DNA of 34,655 nucleotides, from positions 1-34,655 of the IMG/VR virus record IMGVR_UViG_3300009414_003211; one strand, 5' to 3'. Below the pieces are notes generated by a model. That model saw nothing but the letters and a program-made list of their open reading frames with translations, was not told the DNA's origin and searched no databases. Position numbers and translations under genes: made by a program. The stretch's first letter is position 1; each line of letters opens with the position of its first letter. Positions 1-8,722 of this stretch are shown in pieces. This DNA comes from a virus.

Positions 1-155
1 AATTTTTCCTGTGCTTAGCGTTAGAATCGCGTTAGATTCTGTGTTAAACTCCGCTCGCTGTGTACACGGCGGCGGAGCCTCGGCTTTGCGACAGGTACTG
101 TCTGTCAAAGAGTGGTAATATAATGCTCCAACATTTTATTACCGCTCCGTTTTCT
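1..155. other. Non-coding stretch downstream of the tail fibre gene; no gene supported
   Basis: I see no convincing gene here. The stretch holds two near-identical direct repeats, GCGTTAGAATC and GCGTTAGATTC (about 18-39), whose AGAATC/GATTCT parts (23-28, 35-40) can also pair. In Mu the region after the tail fibres carries a fibre chaperone, invertase and modification genes; none is visible. It may be the right phage end or already host DNA. No terminal TG/CA with transposase-binding repeats could be recognised, so the boundary is undetermined. Confidence 0.5.
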
Positions 156-866
156 TTATTCAATCCGTTCCCAGCAATCAAGTGTCTTAGATGGTTGCAT
201 GTTATTGTGAGCCTGACCACCACCAGTATTACTTGTAACGACATTAGCTTCCATACCGCTCGTATTCTGTGTACCAGCACGTATATTGCCGTCGATATTG
301 CCCGAATGAATATCAGCGGTATGACCATGACTTGGCATTTCTTCTACAGTCAAAATATGCTCATGCTCGCCGTACTCTTTACCATGTGTCCTAAAATCTA
401 TATGATCCTCAGGATCATCTGAAAAACCAACCGCCACACGGCCCTGTAGTGCTCGCTCCCATGTGCCATAGCCTTTATATATAGCAACCTGATCGGCAGT
501 CTCAAAGTGCTCTGTCGTCCAAAACAGCTCCCCTACTTGTGTGTCCTCGTATGTGCGTAACTCAAGATCTTCTAAACGCCTACGATCCGCCTTAATCATT
601 TCTTTATACTCATTAATAGCATCTTGGAGCACTTTCTTTTCGCCAAAATTCTGTACTAGCGCTTTAAGTAACTGACCGTTATCTGATTTATCAAGCGTCA
701 ACCCCAAACCCTCAATGACTCCTGCGACCTCCTCCTGAAGCGCATTAGACCATTCAGGTGTGAAATAAGTCGCGTCCTGATTGGGCAGATCGCTATTATC
801 ACTGAAGCCCGTTTTACCCTCGCCGTTGGCGTCAGCGCGGGCGGTAGCCGAATCTATACGATGCAT
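156..866 (-). CDS. Tail fibre / tail-collar protein (Mu S-like position)
   Basis: This is a 236-aa protein at the end of the tail operon, where Mu encodes its tail fibre. It probably forms the distal receptor-binding part of the tail. The N-terminal ~70 residues (TARADANGEGKTGF, then FTPEWSNALQEEV) look like a tail-fibre attachment region. Residues ~75-105 are charged and helical. Residues 167-183 carry a His-rich stretch (GEHEHILTVEEMPSHGHT) and the C-terminus has GGGQAHNNMQP, both typical of phage tail-collar or short-fibre tips. The start is supported by AAGGACACACT just before the ATG, the same leader as the major head gene. It is short for a complete Mu S-type fibre, and no fibre-assembly chaperone follows in the window. 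Confidence 0.8.
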   Translation of the reverse strand: MHRIDSATARADANGEGKTGFSDNSDLPNQDATYFTPEWSNALQEEVAGVIEGLGLTLDKSDNGQLLKALVQNFGEKKVLQDAINEYKEMIKADRRRLEDLELRTYEDTQVGELFWTTEHFETADQVAIYKGYGTWERALQGRVAVGFSDDPEDHIDFRTHGKEYGEHEHILTVEEMPSHGHTADIHSGNIDGNIRAGTQNTSGMEANVVTSNTGGGQAHNNMQPSKTLDCWERIE

Positions 867-875
867 AGTGTGTCC

Positions 876-1400
876 TTATTTTATATCAAGCCGGAGCGAT
901 GCCGGTAGGTAGTTTTTAGATAAGCAGTCCATATCAGCTTTGATAGGTTTGGCAAGGGTGAGCGTCACGCGAAAGCGCAATCGCGCCGTATTAAGCGGAT
1001 CGACACACGACCCTAAACATTGCATAGGCACGTAAGTTTGCACTGCAAGCACGGTCTGATTGTAGCGAGCAAACAGCTTGTAGAGACCCGCTAAATTAAG
1101 CAGTACGTGCCCTTCACGTTTGACACGCTCAATCTCGGCGCGTCGATCATCGATTGTATTGCCGACATCACTTTGACCACACAATAATGGCAATCCGTAC
1201 TCACGCTCAAACTCATCAATCAGCTCATCTGGTATGCCATTTAATACCGCAAAAATACGCGCAGCTGACACCTTGACCAACTCTAACGCTTTGCTATGTG
1301 CTACTATATCTTTATATATAACTGTCTTATGGCTATGGTCATATGCCCCATATGGTAGGTGTTGCATGAGCGCATCTGCTATTTTGTTTGTCTCACTCAT
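876..1400 (-). CDS. Baseplate protein, DUF2313 family (Mu gp48-like)
   Basis: A 174-aa protein of the DUF2313/YmfQ-like family, placed between the J-like baseplate protein and the tail fibre as in Mu. Family members sit in the baseplate and are thought to link it to the fibres. The N-terminal part (ADALMQHLPYGAYDHS) matches the family opening, which is an LLP-G-A pattern. The middle has the usual helical region with DRRAEIERVKREGH. The gene overlaps the end of the upstream baseplate gene by four bases (ATGA), which argues for translational coupling. The call rests on recognised motifs plus synteny. Confidence 0.82.
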   Translation of the reverse strand: MSETNKIADALMQHLPYGAYDHSHKTVIYKDIVAHSKALELVKVSAARIFAVLNGIPDELIDEFEREYGLPLLCGQSDVGNTIDDRRAEIERVKREGHVLLNLAGLYKLFARYNQTVLAVQTYVPMQCLGSCVDPLNTARLRFRVTLTLAKPIKADMDCLSKNYLPASLRLDIK

Positions 1401-2443
1401 GAGGTCACCATGACATTGGCAGGGCGTATCCAGCCTACTTGCTCCATACTGACGGTGGGGTTGACATTGACATTTGGCGTTAACTGCACATCAATCATGC
1501 CTTCTACAGCCATAATAAGACTATACAGCACCGCTGCTTTGTAGCTCTCAGCGGGTATCATTGCTTTTAGATAGTCATTGATGATTGCGCTAATCTCACC
1601 CGTATTAACATTAACGCCTGTGATTTTGGCGGTCACATCAAACGCAATAATGGTAGGTTTAAATGTACGGACGTCTTCCCAAAATGCGGTAGTGTCTTTT
1701 AAAACTTGCTCAGATTGAGCCAGTAAGCTGTCGCTTGGTAAAGTTGCCCCATCCGCACCTTGTGCGGTGATGGCGACATCAACGCTACCAGCGCCGCGAC
1801 GTAAGGGATAAACGTAAGCATTAGCGACACCAGACACACCCAATACTGCCTGACGTAAGTCTTCAGTGCGTGACAAACTTTTACCCAGCTTTTTCTTGTT
1901 CCAGAGCCTTGAGCGCCATCGCTCAAGGCTTTCTCCGTCTGATCCACCGCTGATTATATCTACACCTGCTATACTTTGTAGTCCCGCGACTGGTGATACC
2001 CATCTCAACGTGCCAGTGACATTAAAGGCCGCGCCGTTATTGCTTGCTTGCACTGGTACAGCCACCTGTTTTTTAGCAGACAAAGTGGCATTTGTAGTGG
2101 TCTGCCAATAGCGCCCAAAACCATCTGTCAATTTGCTACCAACGGGCAAGATGATCCCATCAGTGTTACCTGAAGCCCATACCTGACCCGTTGCTGTCGA
2201 GCCACCAAGACGGGGCAAATCCAGCTCATCGGCGTGTATATAGAGGTAAGGCTCATCTGCCGTCTGAATAAAAAGCTGTTTTAAAATATACTCTTGATGA
2301 CTGTATAAGCCCTCAGCAACTGCCGCTGTGGCTGATGCGCGCACGTCTGCATCGGAATCACGCTGGGGCAGTATGCCAGTTTGATTGACATACTCTTGCA
2401 TGATGACGGCTTTGATATTGCTATATTTAGGGGTTTGATACAT
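1397..2443 (-). CDS. Baseplate J-like protein (Mu gp47-like)
   Basis: A 348-aa baseplate wedge protein of the J-like family (Mu gp47, P2 J). Such proteins join the gp25-like wedge to the periphery of the contractile baseplate. It contains the family's long middle region with GGSDGESLERWRSRLWNKKK (about residues 165-185), the stretch used to recognise J-like proteins, then VSGVANAYVYPLRRGAGSV. The length matches Mu gp47. Its start shares one base with the stop of the gp46-like gene, and its end overlaps gp48-like by four bases, so the baseplate genes form one tightly coupled unit. Confidence 0.9.
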   Translation of the reverse strand: MYQTPKYSNIKAVIMQEYVNQTGILPQRDSDADVRASATAAVAEGLYSHQEYILKQLFIQTADEPYLYIHADELDLPRLGGSTATGQVWASGNTDGIILPVGSKLTDGFGRYWQTTTNATLSAKKQVAVPVQASNNGAAFNVTGTLRWVSPVAGLQSIAGVDIISGGSDGESLERWRSRLWNKKKLGKSLSRTEDLRQAVLGVSGVANAYVYPLRRGAGSVDVAITAQGADGATLPSDSLLAQSEQVLKDTTAFWEDVRTFKPTIIAFDVTAKITGVNVNTGEISAIINDYLKAMIPAESYKAAVLYSLIMAVEGMIDVQLTPNVNVNPTVSMEQVGWIRPANVMVTS

Positions 2444-2814
2444 TATCCAGCTACCTGTACGTTAATAGATGTATTAGTGGCACTACCGTCCGCTTGTACC
2501 AATTCAGCTTTTATTAATAAATGGCCTGACTCAACATTGCCCGCAGTCACAATAATATTGTTTAGATAGTAAGGCGCTCGTAATGGTTCTAACGCTTGTT
2601 TTGCCCATGCTAGTGCTTGCCTACGCATACGTGGTATATCTTTGCTACGCCTAAGCTTGTGCAATTCACTACCTAGCGTACTATCACCAAAATACGACCC
2701 TTTTGGCGTTAATAAGCGCAAATAGGCCGCTTCTGCTAGTGCTTGAGTACCTGTAAATGGTGGCGCGTTAATACCATCCAGTGTGTAGTCATTAGTGATT
2801 TGGTCAAATCGCAT
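2443..2814 (-). CDS. Baseplate wedge protein, gp25/W-like (Mu gp46)
   Basis: A 123-aa protein in the slot of Mu gp46, a homologue of the T4 gp25/P2 W wedge component that contacts the sheath and baseplate hub. It carries the short gp25-like core: an N-terminal strand region, TGTQALAEAAYLRLLTPKGS, then a helix with RRQALAWAKQALEPL. It overlaps the spike gene upstream by 11 bases and abuts the J-like gene downstream. An intact gp25-like gene shows that the baseplate is of the contractile type, which matters given the broken sheath gene elsewhere in the window. Confidence 0.82.
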   Translation of the reverse strand: MRFDQITNDYTLDGINAPPFTGTQALAEAAYLRLLTPKGSYFGDSTLGSELHKLRRSKDIPRMRRQALAWAKQALEPLRAPYYLNNIIVTAGNVESGHLLIKAELVQADGSATNTSINVQVAG

Positions 2815-3283
2815 CAGCAGCTCCCATTAGTACAGTTGGCGGTGATGTGCCTTCAGCTGTATGACCGTGTATATTGTATGCCCCGCGCATGATTTGCATA
2901 GAGCCAGCTTTGTCTGATACATCGCCTGTGGCTTTGATATCGCCATCAACTTCTAGGCTGACATTACTTTTTATTTTGTCTTTAAGCAGTCTTAGTTCCA
3001 CGCCGTGCTGGTTATAGACTACTGTTTCGCCATCATTCAGCTCAATCGCCACAGCATCATTGCCAGCAACAATCACAAAATTACGCGCGCGACCTTGCAT
3101 TGGTAGCATGACCACCTCAGCATCTTCAGGTAGCCAACTGGCAAACCCTACCTGCTGATACAGCGGTACATCATCGACCAGTTCACCGCTCAAGCCAAGC
3201 ACCTGCAACGCTTTATTACCAGTACGCTTGATCGTACCAATAATTGCCTGACGGACGATTGGTGCTTGTTTAAATGGGTTCAT
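2804..3283 (-). CDS. Baseplate central spike (Mu gp45/V-like)
   Basis: A 159-aa membrane-piercing spike protein of the Mu gp45 family. An N-terminal OB-like part (to about residue 95) is followed by a beta-rich part and the apex motif YNIHGHT with H139 and H141. The H-x-H pair in Mu and P2 spikes coordinates iron at the tip. Residues PPTVLM after the His pair also fit the family end. The start has TGAG six bases upstream. It is the last piece of the trimeric spike expected in a contractile baseplate and is apparently intact. Confidence 0.88.
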   Translation of the reverse strand: MNPFKQAPIVRQAIIGTIKRTGNKALQVLGLSGELVDDVPLYQQVGFASWLPEDAEVVMLPMQGRARNFVIVAGNDAVAIELNDGETVVYNQHGVELRLLKDKIKSNVSLEVDGDIKATGDVSDKAGSMQIMRGAYNIHGHTAEGTSPPTVLMGAADAI

Positions 3284-3290
3284 GCCTTAC

Positions 3291-4352
3291 TCACTTTTTA
3301 ATCAGATCAGCGTACTTGACTGGTTGCATCCAGTCATCCGTGCGTTTGAGCCGCAGCTCAGTAGTTTTGCCATTGGCGCGTGACAACTGTAATGTACGCC
3401 CATAAATTACCCAGTCGCCAACAGCGCGCGTCAGAACATTACTATCAAAGCTTACTTCCCACCCTGTTTGCCACGGCTGACCGTTGTGCGTCCAACCTGA
3501 TACTGGTAGCGTTAAGTCCGTCGCATCCAGCCAAGCATCAGCCATTGCTTTAGCAGCGAATTTCTCCGCTTCGGCTTGTGTGTCTGAGCGACTATCGTTA
3601 ATGATGCGGTGGCGTTTGAGCGCCATGCGGTCACTTGTCACTTTTGCTTTAAAGTTTTTGCCCTTGTCATTTTGACCTACGATCTCAATTGTGCTGAATG
3701 CGTTTGAGATGTCATATTGATAGTCAGCATCGAGTACGTTGTTTTGCTCGTATCTATCGTCGTTGTACAGATAAAATTTAGGCTTAACGGCTGGCTGTGG
3801 CACATCAAATGGATTGCCGATCATCAACTGACCATCAGCTGATAGCCAAACATACTGACCACTTGCTTGTGCCGCCGCTGTTAGCACGTCCCATACAGAC
3901 TCGCCAATATCCACACCTGTTTTACCTTTGAGCCAGTCCTGTTGCACCTTGCCAATAGTGATAGGCAAATTTGCCAAATCACCGCCTGTCACATAGCGTT
4001 TTATTAGCTCTGACAGACTAAGATTAGCAGCGGCATCGATGGGTGCGTGACAATCAATCAGCTGTCCTGCTAGGTCACGCCCTGATAGATTTGTGCTAAG
4101 TCCATTACGACCAATACGCTGACCAATTCGGTCTAAGATGCCTGTTAATACCGTTTCACCGTTACAGCTCACCGTGCAGTTAGACCCACCTTTGACATAG
4201 TCAGGTAGTACGTCTTGCTCAGCATCAAACCAACTAAAACTAAACGCATCAGCAGGCACACCAATATCACTATCGACACTTAGATCGTCCCATGTCGAAC
4301 ACACCACGCCGTCGATATGTAGTGCCATTTTTTCTGTGTCGTTATCGGGCAT
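3291..4352 (-). CDS. P: Tail/baseplate hub protein P (Mu gp44-like)
   Basis: A 353-aa baseplate hub protein of the Mu P (gpD/gp27-like) family. I place the start at the ATG at 4352 (MPDNDTEKMAL), which has AGGTG nine bases upstream and overlaps the end of N by 11 bases; the reading frame stays open further upstream inside N. The body shows the hub-protein pattern: SFSWFDAEQDVLPDY near the N-terminus, a GRDLAGQLIDCHAP stretch, and WEVSFDSNVLTRAVGDWVIY near the C-terminus. It lies directly before the spike gene, as in Mu, so it probably forms the hub on which the spike sits. Confidence 0.88.
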   Translation of the reverse strand: MPDNDTEKMALHIDGVVCSTWDDLSVDSDIGVPADAFSFSWFDAEQDVLPDYVKGGSNCTVSCNGETVLTGILDRIGQRIGRNGLSTNLSGRDLAGQLIDCHAPIDAAANLSLSELIKRYVTGGDLANLPITIGKVQQDWLKGKTGVDIGESVWDVLTAAAQASGQYVWLSADGQLMIGNPFDVPQPAVKPKFYLYNDDRYEQNNVLDADYQYDISNAFSTIEIVGQNDKGKNFKAKVTSDRMALKRHRIINDSRSDTQAEAEKFAAKAMADAWLDATDLTLPVSGWTHNGQPWQTGWEVSFDSNVLTRAVGDWVIYGRTLQLSRANGKTTELRLKRTDDWMQPVKYADLIKK

Positions 4353-5553
4353 AGCATGACACCTGTATGCCTGCGTCAATGACAGATGCATCAACCAGTC
4401 CACGATTGAGCCGCGACAGCTCATCCGCGCGCGTATGGTCAGCGTATAGTAGATGAGCCAATAGACGCCAAGTACACGGCACTGTGACTGTGTGCTTAGT
4501 TAGTGGCGGACGACTATTAATCGTAGCGTCAGTCAATGCTTGCAGTTGGGCGGCTGCTTTTTTTAAGTCACGAATGATAGGTGTAATATCTTTATTAACG
4601 ACAGGCAACGATTGGTCATTTTGTGTACTATCATCAGCGCGCACCTGATCGATTGCCTCTTGTATCTGTTGGCGCGCCTCATCATTGATTGCAATCAAAT
4701 CACTTGGCGTTAGGGTAGGGTTGCGCTGTTCTTCCTTTAGTATTTCAATGACACCGCGACTAGTCATTGCAGCTGGTAGTACTTGCCCTGTTCTGCGTAG
4801 CGGTGGCACATCACTGTCACCAAACACATCGCCAATAGCTTTGATACGGTTAAACAGACGACGCCAGTTATTCATTGGATCATAGTCCAGCGGTAACATC
4901 TTAACGATACCGTCCACATCACCTACGATACCGCCTAGCCATACTGGCGGATTAAGTAAATCATCTACACGTACCAGATTTGTGCCAAGATTCGTCCGTA
5001 CCTCACGCAGTTTGCTACGTATGGTTTCAGGGATACTACGAGATTGCGCAATAGCCGCCTCAGTGCCAATAGCATCAAGCTGCTCTTGATAAATAGCCAG
5101 CTCCTCCGCTGGCGCTGACAAGATAATACTGTCCGCTGCTTGGCTAGGGGCGGGCATTGGTTCAGGGGTGAAGTGCTGAATATTCCGTTTTGAGCCACTT
5201 ACAATAAACTGTAGCTCAATCGTACAGCCGTCTACGATGTCACTATCGTGCTTGACTCTATAACTTGCGCAAATAGCCTCTTGTGCGCCAAATACTGGAT
5301 GTATTAGTTCACCGTTGCCTTTGGCATCCAGCGCGTTGAGTAAGTTTTCTAACGCTTGCTCATAGTCCGTGCCGTCTATGATGGCAGTCATACTTACGTT
5401 TTTAGGGTTATTACCCATATCAAAAATATCGGCATCATTGGCATACGGTGCTTGATGAGTCGCCAGCGCCTTATCTTGGCTGTCATCAACGCCAAAATAT
5501 TCAAACTCGACACCGCGAAAGGATGCGTCATATAAATTTTCTTGCCATGCCAT
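4342..5553 (-). CDS. N: DNA circularisation / tail protein N (Mu gp43-like)
   Basis: A 403-aa protein of the Mu N family (annotated as DNA circularisation protein; a tail/baseplate component in Mu). The N-terminus MAWQENLYDASFRGVEF with LATHQAPYANDADIFDMG is the typical family opening. Sequence after residue ~130 is long and helical, with low conservation. It is the first gene of the third late operon, with a shared late-promoter element about 35-80 bases upstream. The ribosome-binding site is weak (GAGC). In Mu the corresponding promoter lies near P; here it lies before N. Confidence 0.87.
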   Translation of the reverse strand: MAWQENLYDASFRGVEFEYFGVDDSQDKALATHQAPYANDADIFDMGNNPKNVSMTAIIDGTDYEQALENLLNALDAKGNGELIHPVFGAQEAICASYRVKHDSDIVDGCTIELQFIVSGSKRNIQHFTPEPMPAPSQAADSIILSAPAEELAIYQEQLDAIGTEAAIAQSRSIPETIRSKLREVRTNLGTNLVRVDDLLNPPVWLGGIVGDVDGIVKMLPLDYDPMNNWRRLFNRIKAIGDVFGDSDVPPLRRTGQVLPAAMTSRGVIEILKEEQRNPTLTPSDLIAINDEARQQIQEAIDQVRADDSTQNDQSLPVVNKDITPIIRDLKKAAAQLQALTDATINSRPPLTKHTVTVPCTWRLLAHLLYADHTRADELSRLNRGLVDASVIDAGIQVSCYAR

Positions 5554-5588
5554 TTATGCGCTCGCAATACTTGTCAGAAAGTAAGTTT

Positions 5589-5635
5589 ATTATGGAACAA
5601 CGGAGCAGGGGCTTATAGGTGACAAAGTTCCGAGA
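5589..5635 (-). promoter_or_regulatory. Late promoter 3 (activator-dependent), upstream of N
   Basis: On the minus strand TCTCGGAACT (5635 to 5626) is followed by TTGTCACC, and a CATAAT -10 hexamer sits at 5594 to 5589. The first base of the motif and the first base of the hexamer are 41 nt apart, exactly as at the two other late promoters at 16.7 and 24.7 kb. No -35 box is seen, as expected for Mor/C-type activation. Confidence 0.7.
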
Positions 5636-5709
5636 AACCTAGTTTTTTGTTTTATAGTTTGGGGTTGATGCGGTAGGATAAACAATTATCTGTTAAAGAG
5701 AGCGTAAAT

Positions 5710-6063
5710 ATGTCAATTGAACAATACGATCATCAAGAAGTAGTAAGACAGACTGTAGCTAAATTATCTTTGCGCTTAGCGAAGGGCGCTGATAGAGCTG
5801 GTTTGAGTCATCCCTTAGACGAAGCTAGCGCCAAAGGTTTACTAAAAGCTATGGTAGAGCGAGGCGTGATTTATTCAGCTGATGAAGTGTCTTATATTGC
5901 CCAGTATGAATTTCAATGGAATAAGAAACACGCTGATAAACTTGGCAATTTTGCAGAAAAAATTAGCAATGGTGGTAGAGTCCAAGGTGCTGATACTGAG
6001 TTAGGAAAGAGCATGGCAGCTCAAATTTTTCAAAAGCTAGATGATTTATCAGCACCTAAATAG
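5710..6063 (+). CDS. Hypothetical soluble protein, accessory insert gene 1
   Basis: A 120-codon-class gene (117 aa) on the strand opposite to the phage structural genes. I do not recognise the family. The protein is soluble, charged and mostly helical, with no signal peptide or membrane segment. Features include LSLRLAKGADRAGLSHPLDE and a C-terminal FQKLDDLSAPK. A GAGAG ribosome-binding site precedes the ATG. It is followed after eight bases by a membrane protein gene, so the two are probably one transcript. Strand and position between late operons suggest a lysogenic accessory gene (moron), possibly expressed from the prophage. AT-richer than its neighbours, which supports separate acquisition. 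Confidence 0.65.
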   Translation: MSIEQYDHQEVVRQTVAKLSLRLAKGADRAGLSHPLDEASAKGLLKAMVERGVIYSADEVSYIAQYEFQWNKKHADKLGNFAEKISNGGRVQGADTELGKSMAAQIFQKLDDLSAPK

Positions 6064-6071
6064 GATTAAAG

Positions 6072-6677
6072 ATGAACATATATGTACTTTTAGGAATTTG
6101 GTTGGTACTTTGGATCGGTGGATGGTGGATAGCAAAAAATAAAATTAAGGCTAAACAGCCGATAGGTATGGGTTGGTTAATCAGTTTGCCTTTTCTGATA
6201 GTTTGGATGTTAGTTGCAGGATATTTTCAAACAGAACAAACGTTACCAGTAGAGCCAGTTAGCGCAGCAGTCGTAGAGTCTGTGGCGAAAGAACCTGCGC
6301 CCGCTACAATCCCCACCATCCATACAGACCCAAAAATGGCACTCAATTATGCAAATAATCGTTTAGTTAGTTTGAAGAGTGATTACGCCAAAAATGCAGC
6401 GCTTTATCAAGATAAAGACGCTCAAGGCTTACTTAGTATTCGCGGTGAGTTAATAGACGCTATGAATGCCAATGAATATGAATACCCTTCTGAGATGCGC
6501 TATTTTATGGGTTGTGACCAAGCTTACCAGTCTTTAGTTTCTCTAAATCATTACTACCGAGGCGAATCTATACATCAAGACGGTCATAATTTAGAGACGA
6601 TAGCAAACCATGAAAAAGACTATGAATACTGGTTAGGCTTGTGTGAAGATAACATCCAATCCAGCTCAGAGCTTTAA
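6072..6677 (+). CDS. Hypothetical inner-membrane protein, accessory insert gene 2
   Basis: A 201-aa protein with two predicted membrane segments near the N-terminus (about residues 4-21 and 33-52). A Pro/Ala-rich linker follows (EPAPATIPTIHTDP), then a mostly helical domain of about 120 residues, likely periplasmic, with two cysteines (in YFMGCDQAY and WLGLCEDN). The family is not recognised. AGGATTAAAG precedes the start. Its stop codon overlaps the stop of the convergent tape measure gene by three bases. Membrane topology and lysogen-side orientation are compatible with superinfection exclusion or other lysogenic conversion, but that is inference only. Confidence 0.65.
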   Translation: MNIYVLLGIWLVLWIGGWWIAKNKIKAKQPIGMGWLISLPFLIVWMLVAGYFQTEQTLPVEPVSAAVVESVAKEPAPATIPTIHTDPKMALNYANNRLVSLKSDYAKNAALYQDKDAQGLLSIRGELIDAMNANEYEYPSEMRYFMGCDQAYQSLVSLNHYYRGESIHQDGHNLETIANHEKDYEYWLGLCEDNIQSSSEL

Positions 6678-8713
6678 CGATAAGGTCCAAACTTACCGCG
6701 CTTGGTTTGCTTACCAATCTCATCCATCATATTCATGGCGGTGCTGTGCCCACCAATAGTGATCGTTGGGTTAAAGGTCGGTACAGGTTTAGCGGCGATG
6801 TTAGATAAATGAGCAGTCATAATTCCTAGCTGCGTAGACATTTGCGATTGTATTTGCTTAGTTTGTGCTTGCTCATTGACCATTTGCTCTTGCTTTTGTT
6901 TTGTCTGCTGCTGCTCAGCGATCATCTGATCGTATTTAGCATTGGCATCAATAGCCGCCTGTGCCTCGTTATTACCAGCTGCTGCTAATACATGAGCGAT
7001 AGCCGCTCCTATTTTATCAGCGACGACAGTGCCCTCAATGAATGTCTCATTGATACCCGTGCCAGCCGCATAACCCACAGCCCCAGCGGCAGCAACAGCT
7101 CCGCCGACTTTTGCAAATTTAGCCGCTCCAGCAAGGCCACCAGCCACGCCACCACCGCCTGCCATTCCCAATGCACCGCCTACCGTACCAGCAGCCCCAA
7201 TCGCCGCTAGTGCAAGACCTGCACCATAGGCGGCTGTCGCTAGTCCTTCATGCTTTTCCATAAAGCCGCCAAGCAATTGGTTAAAACCGCTTAGCTGCTC
7301 ATTGACCTGTTTATATAAACCATAGTTGATATTAAGCTGCTCTTGCTGGCGATCCATTGCCGTTGCCCACTCATCACCTTTAAACAGTTCATGAAGCCCA
7401 TCAACTGTACCACCTGCGTTATCTAAGCCAGACTTAATACGTTCATTCTCTGAGCCGTTAGTACTGATCGCAAGCGCTGCCATTAGTGCCTGTCTATCAG
7501 CGATGACCTCACCTAAATTTGAGCCTTCCAGCATTGTGCTCATCTGTTCATAGAGCGCTTTAGCTTCTTGCCCTTTTGCATTACCCGCTTGCTTCTTAAG
7601 CGCTTGATATTGCGAGTCGCCAGCCAGTTGGCGTTCAAGTAAGCTGACAAACGCATCAATCTGGTCCACACCTTGTAATTTTTGCTGGCGTGCGTACGCC
7701 GACCAGTCGAGTCCTCCGCCTTGTGATTTTGGTAGTTGTGGGTCACCAGCCTGTGGTTCAATTTGCTTATTTATTTGCTTACTAAATTCACGCGAGCTTA
7801 TTTTCTGCAATAGATTAACGACATTGTTACCTGCCTCATCTTGATTACCAGCCGTATTGATAGCAACCTGATTAAGCGCTACAATCTTTTTTAGACCATC
7901 AACTCCCCCATAACCCGCAGCCTTAGCAAGCGGTAATTGGCGGCTGAGGTACTGCGCCATAGTGTCATACTCAAACCCACCCAATTGTCCACCAGCCACA
8001 GCGATATCTTGTCCAAGCGATATCTGATTAGGGTCTAATCCAAAGTTTTTGAGCTGTAAAGTCACAGCGGCAGCGTCTGGCGCGGTCGCACCCGATACAA
8101 ACGACGCACGTTGTGTGACACCCAGCACTTGTTTGACTGATGCCAAATCATACGCACCGCTTGCGATAAGCGTATCTGCCGCCTCAAGTGCGCCCTCACG
8201 TGTACCACCACCGCTGCGTACGGCGGACATCACGGTTTTGTCCAGCTCAACCTTGACCAGCTTGCGATCTGCCACCGTCATACCTTTGCCATAGGTAGCA
8301 GTACCTGAGGTACGTGCAAGCTGCTCATCATACGTGCGTGCAGGCTTAATTTGACTATTAACGATAGCGCCCGCCGCGACAGCACCGCCGACCACCGCGC
8401 CTGCTGTCTGCATCTTACCCATCAATGTCGATGACGTGCGCAGCTCACCATTAAGCCTGCGCACTTCCTCGCGCATCCGTTGGTGTGCTCGGCGAATGTC
8501 ATTAGCTGATGCTGTGCCCGACGTGCGCAAGCGCCGATAAGCGCGCTCTTGATTGCGTATCTCATCGCGTATTTGTTGCTGTGTACGCAATCCCATGCGC
8601 TGCATATCATTAATCGTGCGCGTGTCACGGCGCTGCTGCGCGGCAATACGCCCCAGCTCACCCGCCGCATTACCAGTCAGCAATAATCGTAAACTAACGG
8701 TTTGAGTAGACAT
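6674..8713 (-). CDS. Tail tape measure protein (Mu gp42-like)
   Basis: A 679-aa tape measure protein, the length ruler of the tail. The N-terminal ~110 residues are strongly helical and Arg/Gln-rich (LRTQQQIRDEIRNQERAYRR), typical of tape measures. The centre has the conserved TYDEQLARTSGTATYG region. Residues ~495-565 form a Gly/Ala-rich hydrophobic stretch (GTVGGALGMAGGGGVAGGL) consistent with membrane-active segments. The C-terminal third is Gln-rich coiled coil. It follows the frameshifting chaperone pair, as in nearly all long-tailed phages. It is shorter than many, implying a rather short tail by the usual length relation. It ends against the accessory insert on the other strand. Confidence 0.92.
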   Translation of the reverse strand: MSTQTVSLRLLLTGNAAGELGRIAAQQRRDTRTINDMQRMGLRTQQQIRDEIRNQERAYRRLRTSGTASANDIRRAHQRMREEVRRLNGELRTSSTLMGKMQTAGAVVGGAVAAGAIVNSQIKPARTYDEQLARTSGTATYGKGMTVADRKLVKVELDKTVMSAVRSGGGTREGALEAADTLIASGAYDLASVKQVLGVTQRASFVSGATAPDAAAVTLQLKNFGLDPNQISLGQDIAVAGGQLGGFEYDTMAQYLSRQLPLAKAAGYGGVDGLKKIVALNQVAINTAGNQDEAGNNVVNLLQKISSREFSKQINKQIEPQAGDPQLPKSQGGGLDWSAYARQQKLQGVDQIDAFVSLLERQLAGDSQYQALKKQAGNAKGQEAKALYEQMSTMLEGSNLGEVIADRQALMAALAISTNGSENERIKSGLDNAGGTVDGLHELFKGDEWATAMDRQQEQLNINYGLYKQVNEQLSGFNQLLGGFMEKHEGLATAAYGAGLALAAIGAAGTVGGALGMAGGGGVAGGLAGAAKFAKVGGAVAAAGAVGYAAGTGINETFIEGTVVADKIGAAIAHVLAAAGNNEAQAAIDANAKYDQMIAEQQQTKQKQEQMVNEQAQTKQIQSQMSTQLGIMTAHLSNIAAKPVPTFNPTITIGGHSTAMNMMDEIGKQTKRGKFGPYR

Positions 8714-8722
8714 AAAAACGCC

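Noticed and set aside
44-328. 94-codon open frame on the minus strand at the window start
   Set aside because: It overlaps the tail fibre gene in another frame, has no ribosome-binding site and a non-protein-like composition. It is a shadow frame.
3291-4424. Longer start for P at 4424
   Set aside because: The extra 24 residues overlap N in another frame and are not family-like; the ATG at 4352 has a better ribosome-binding site and the usual short overlap.
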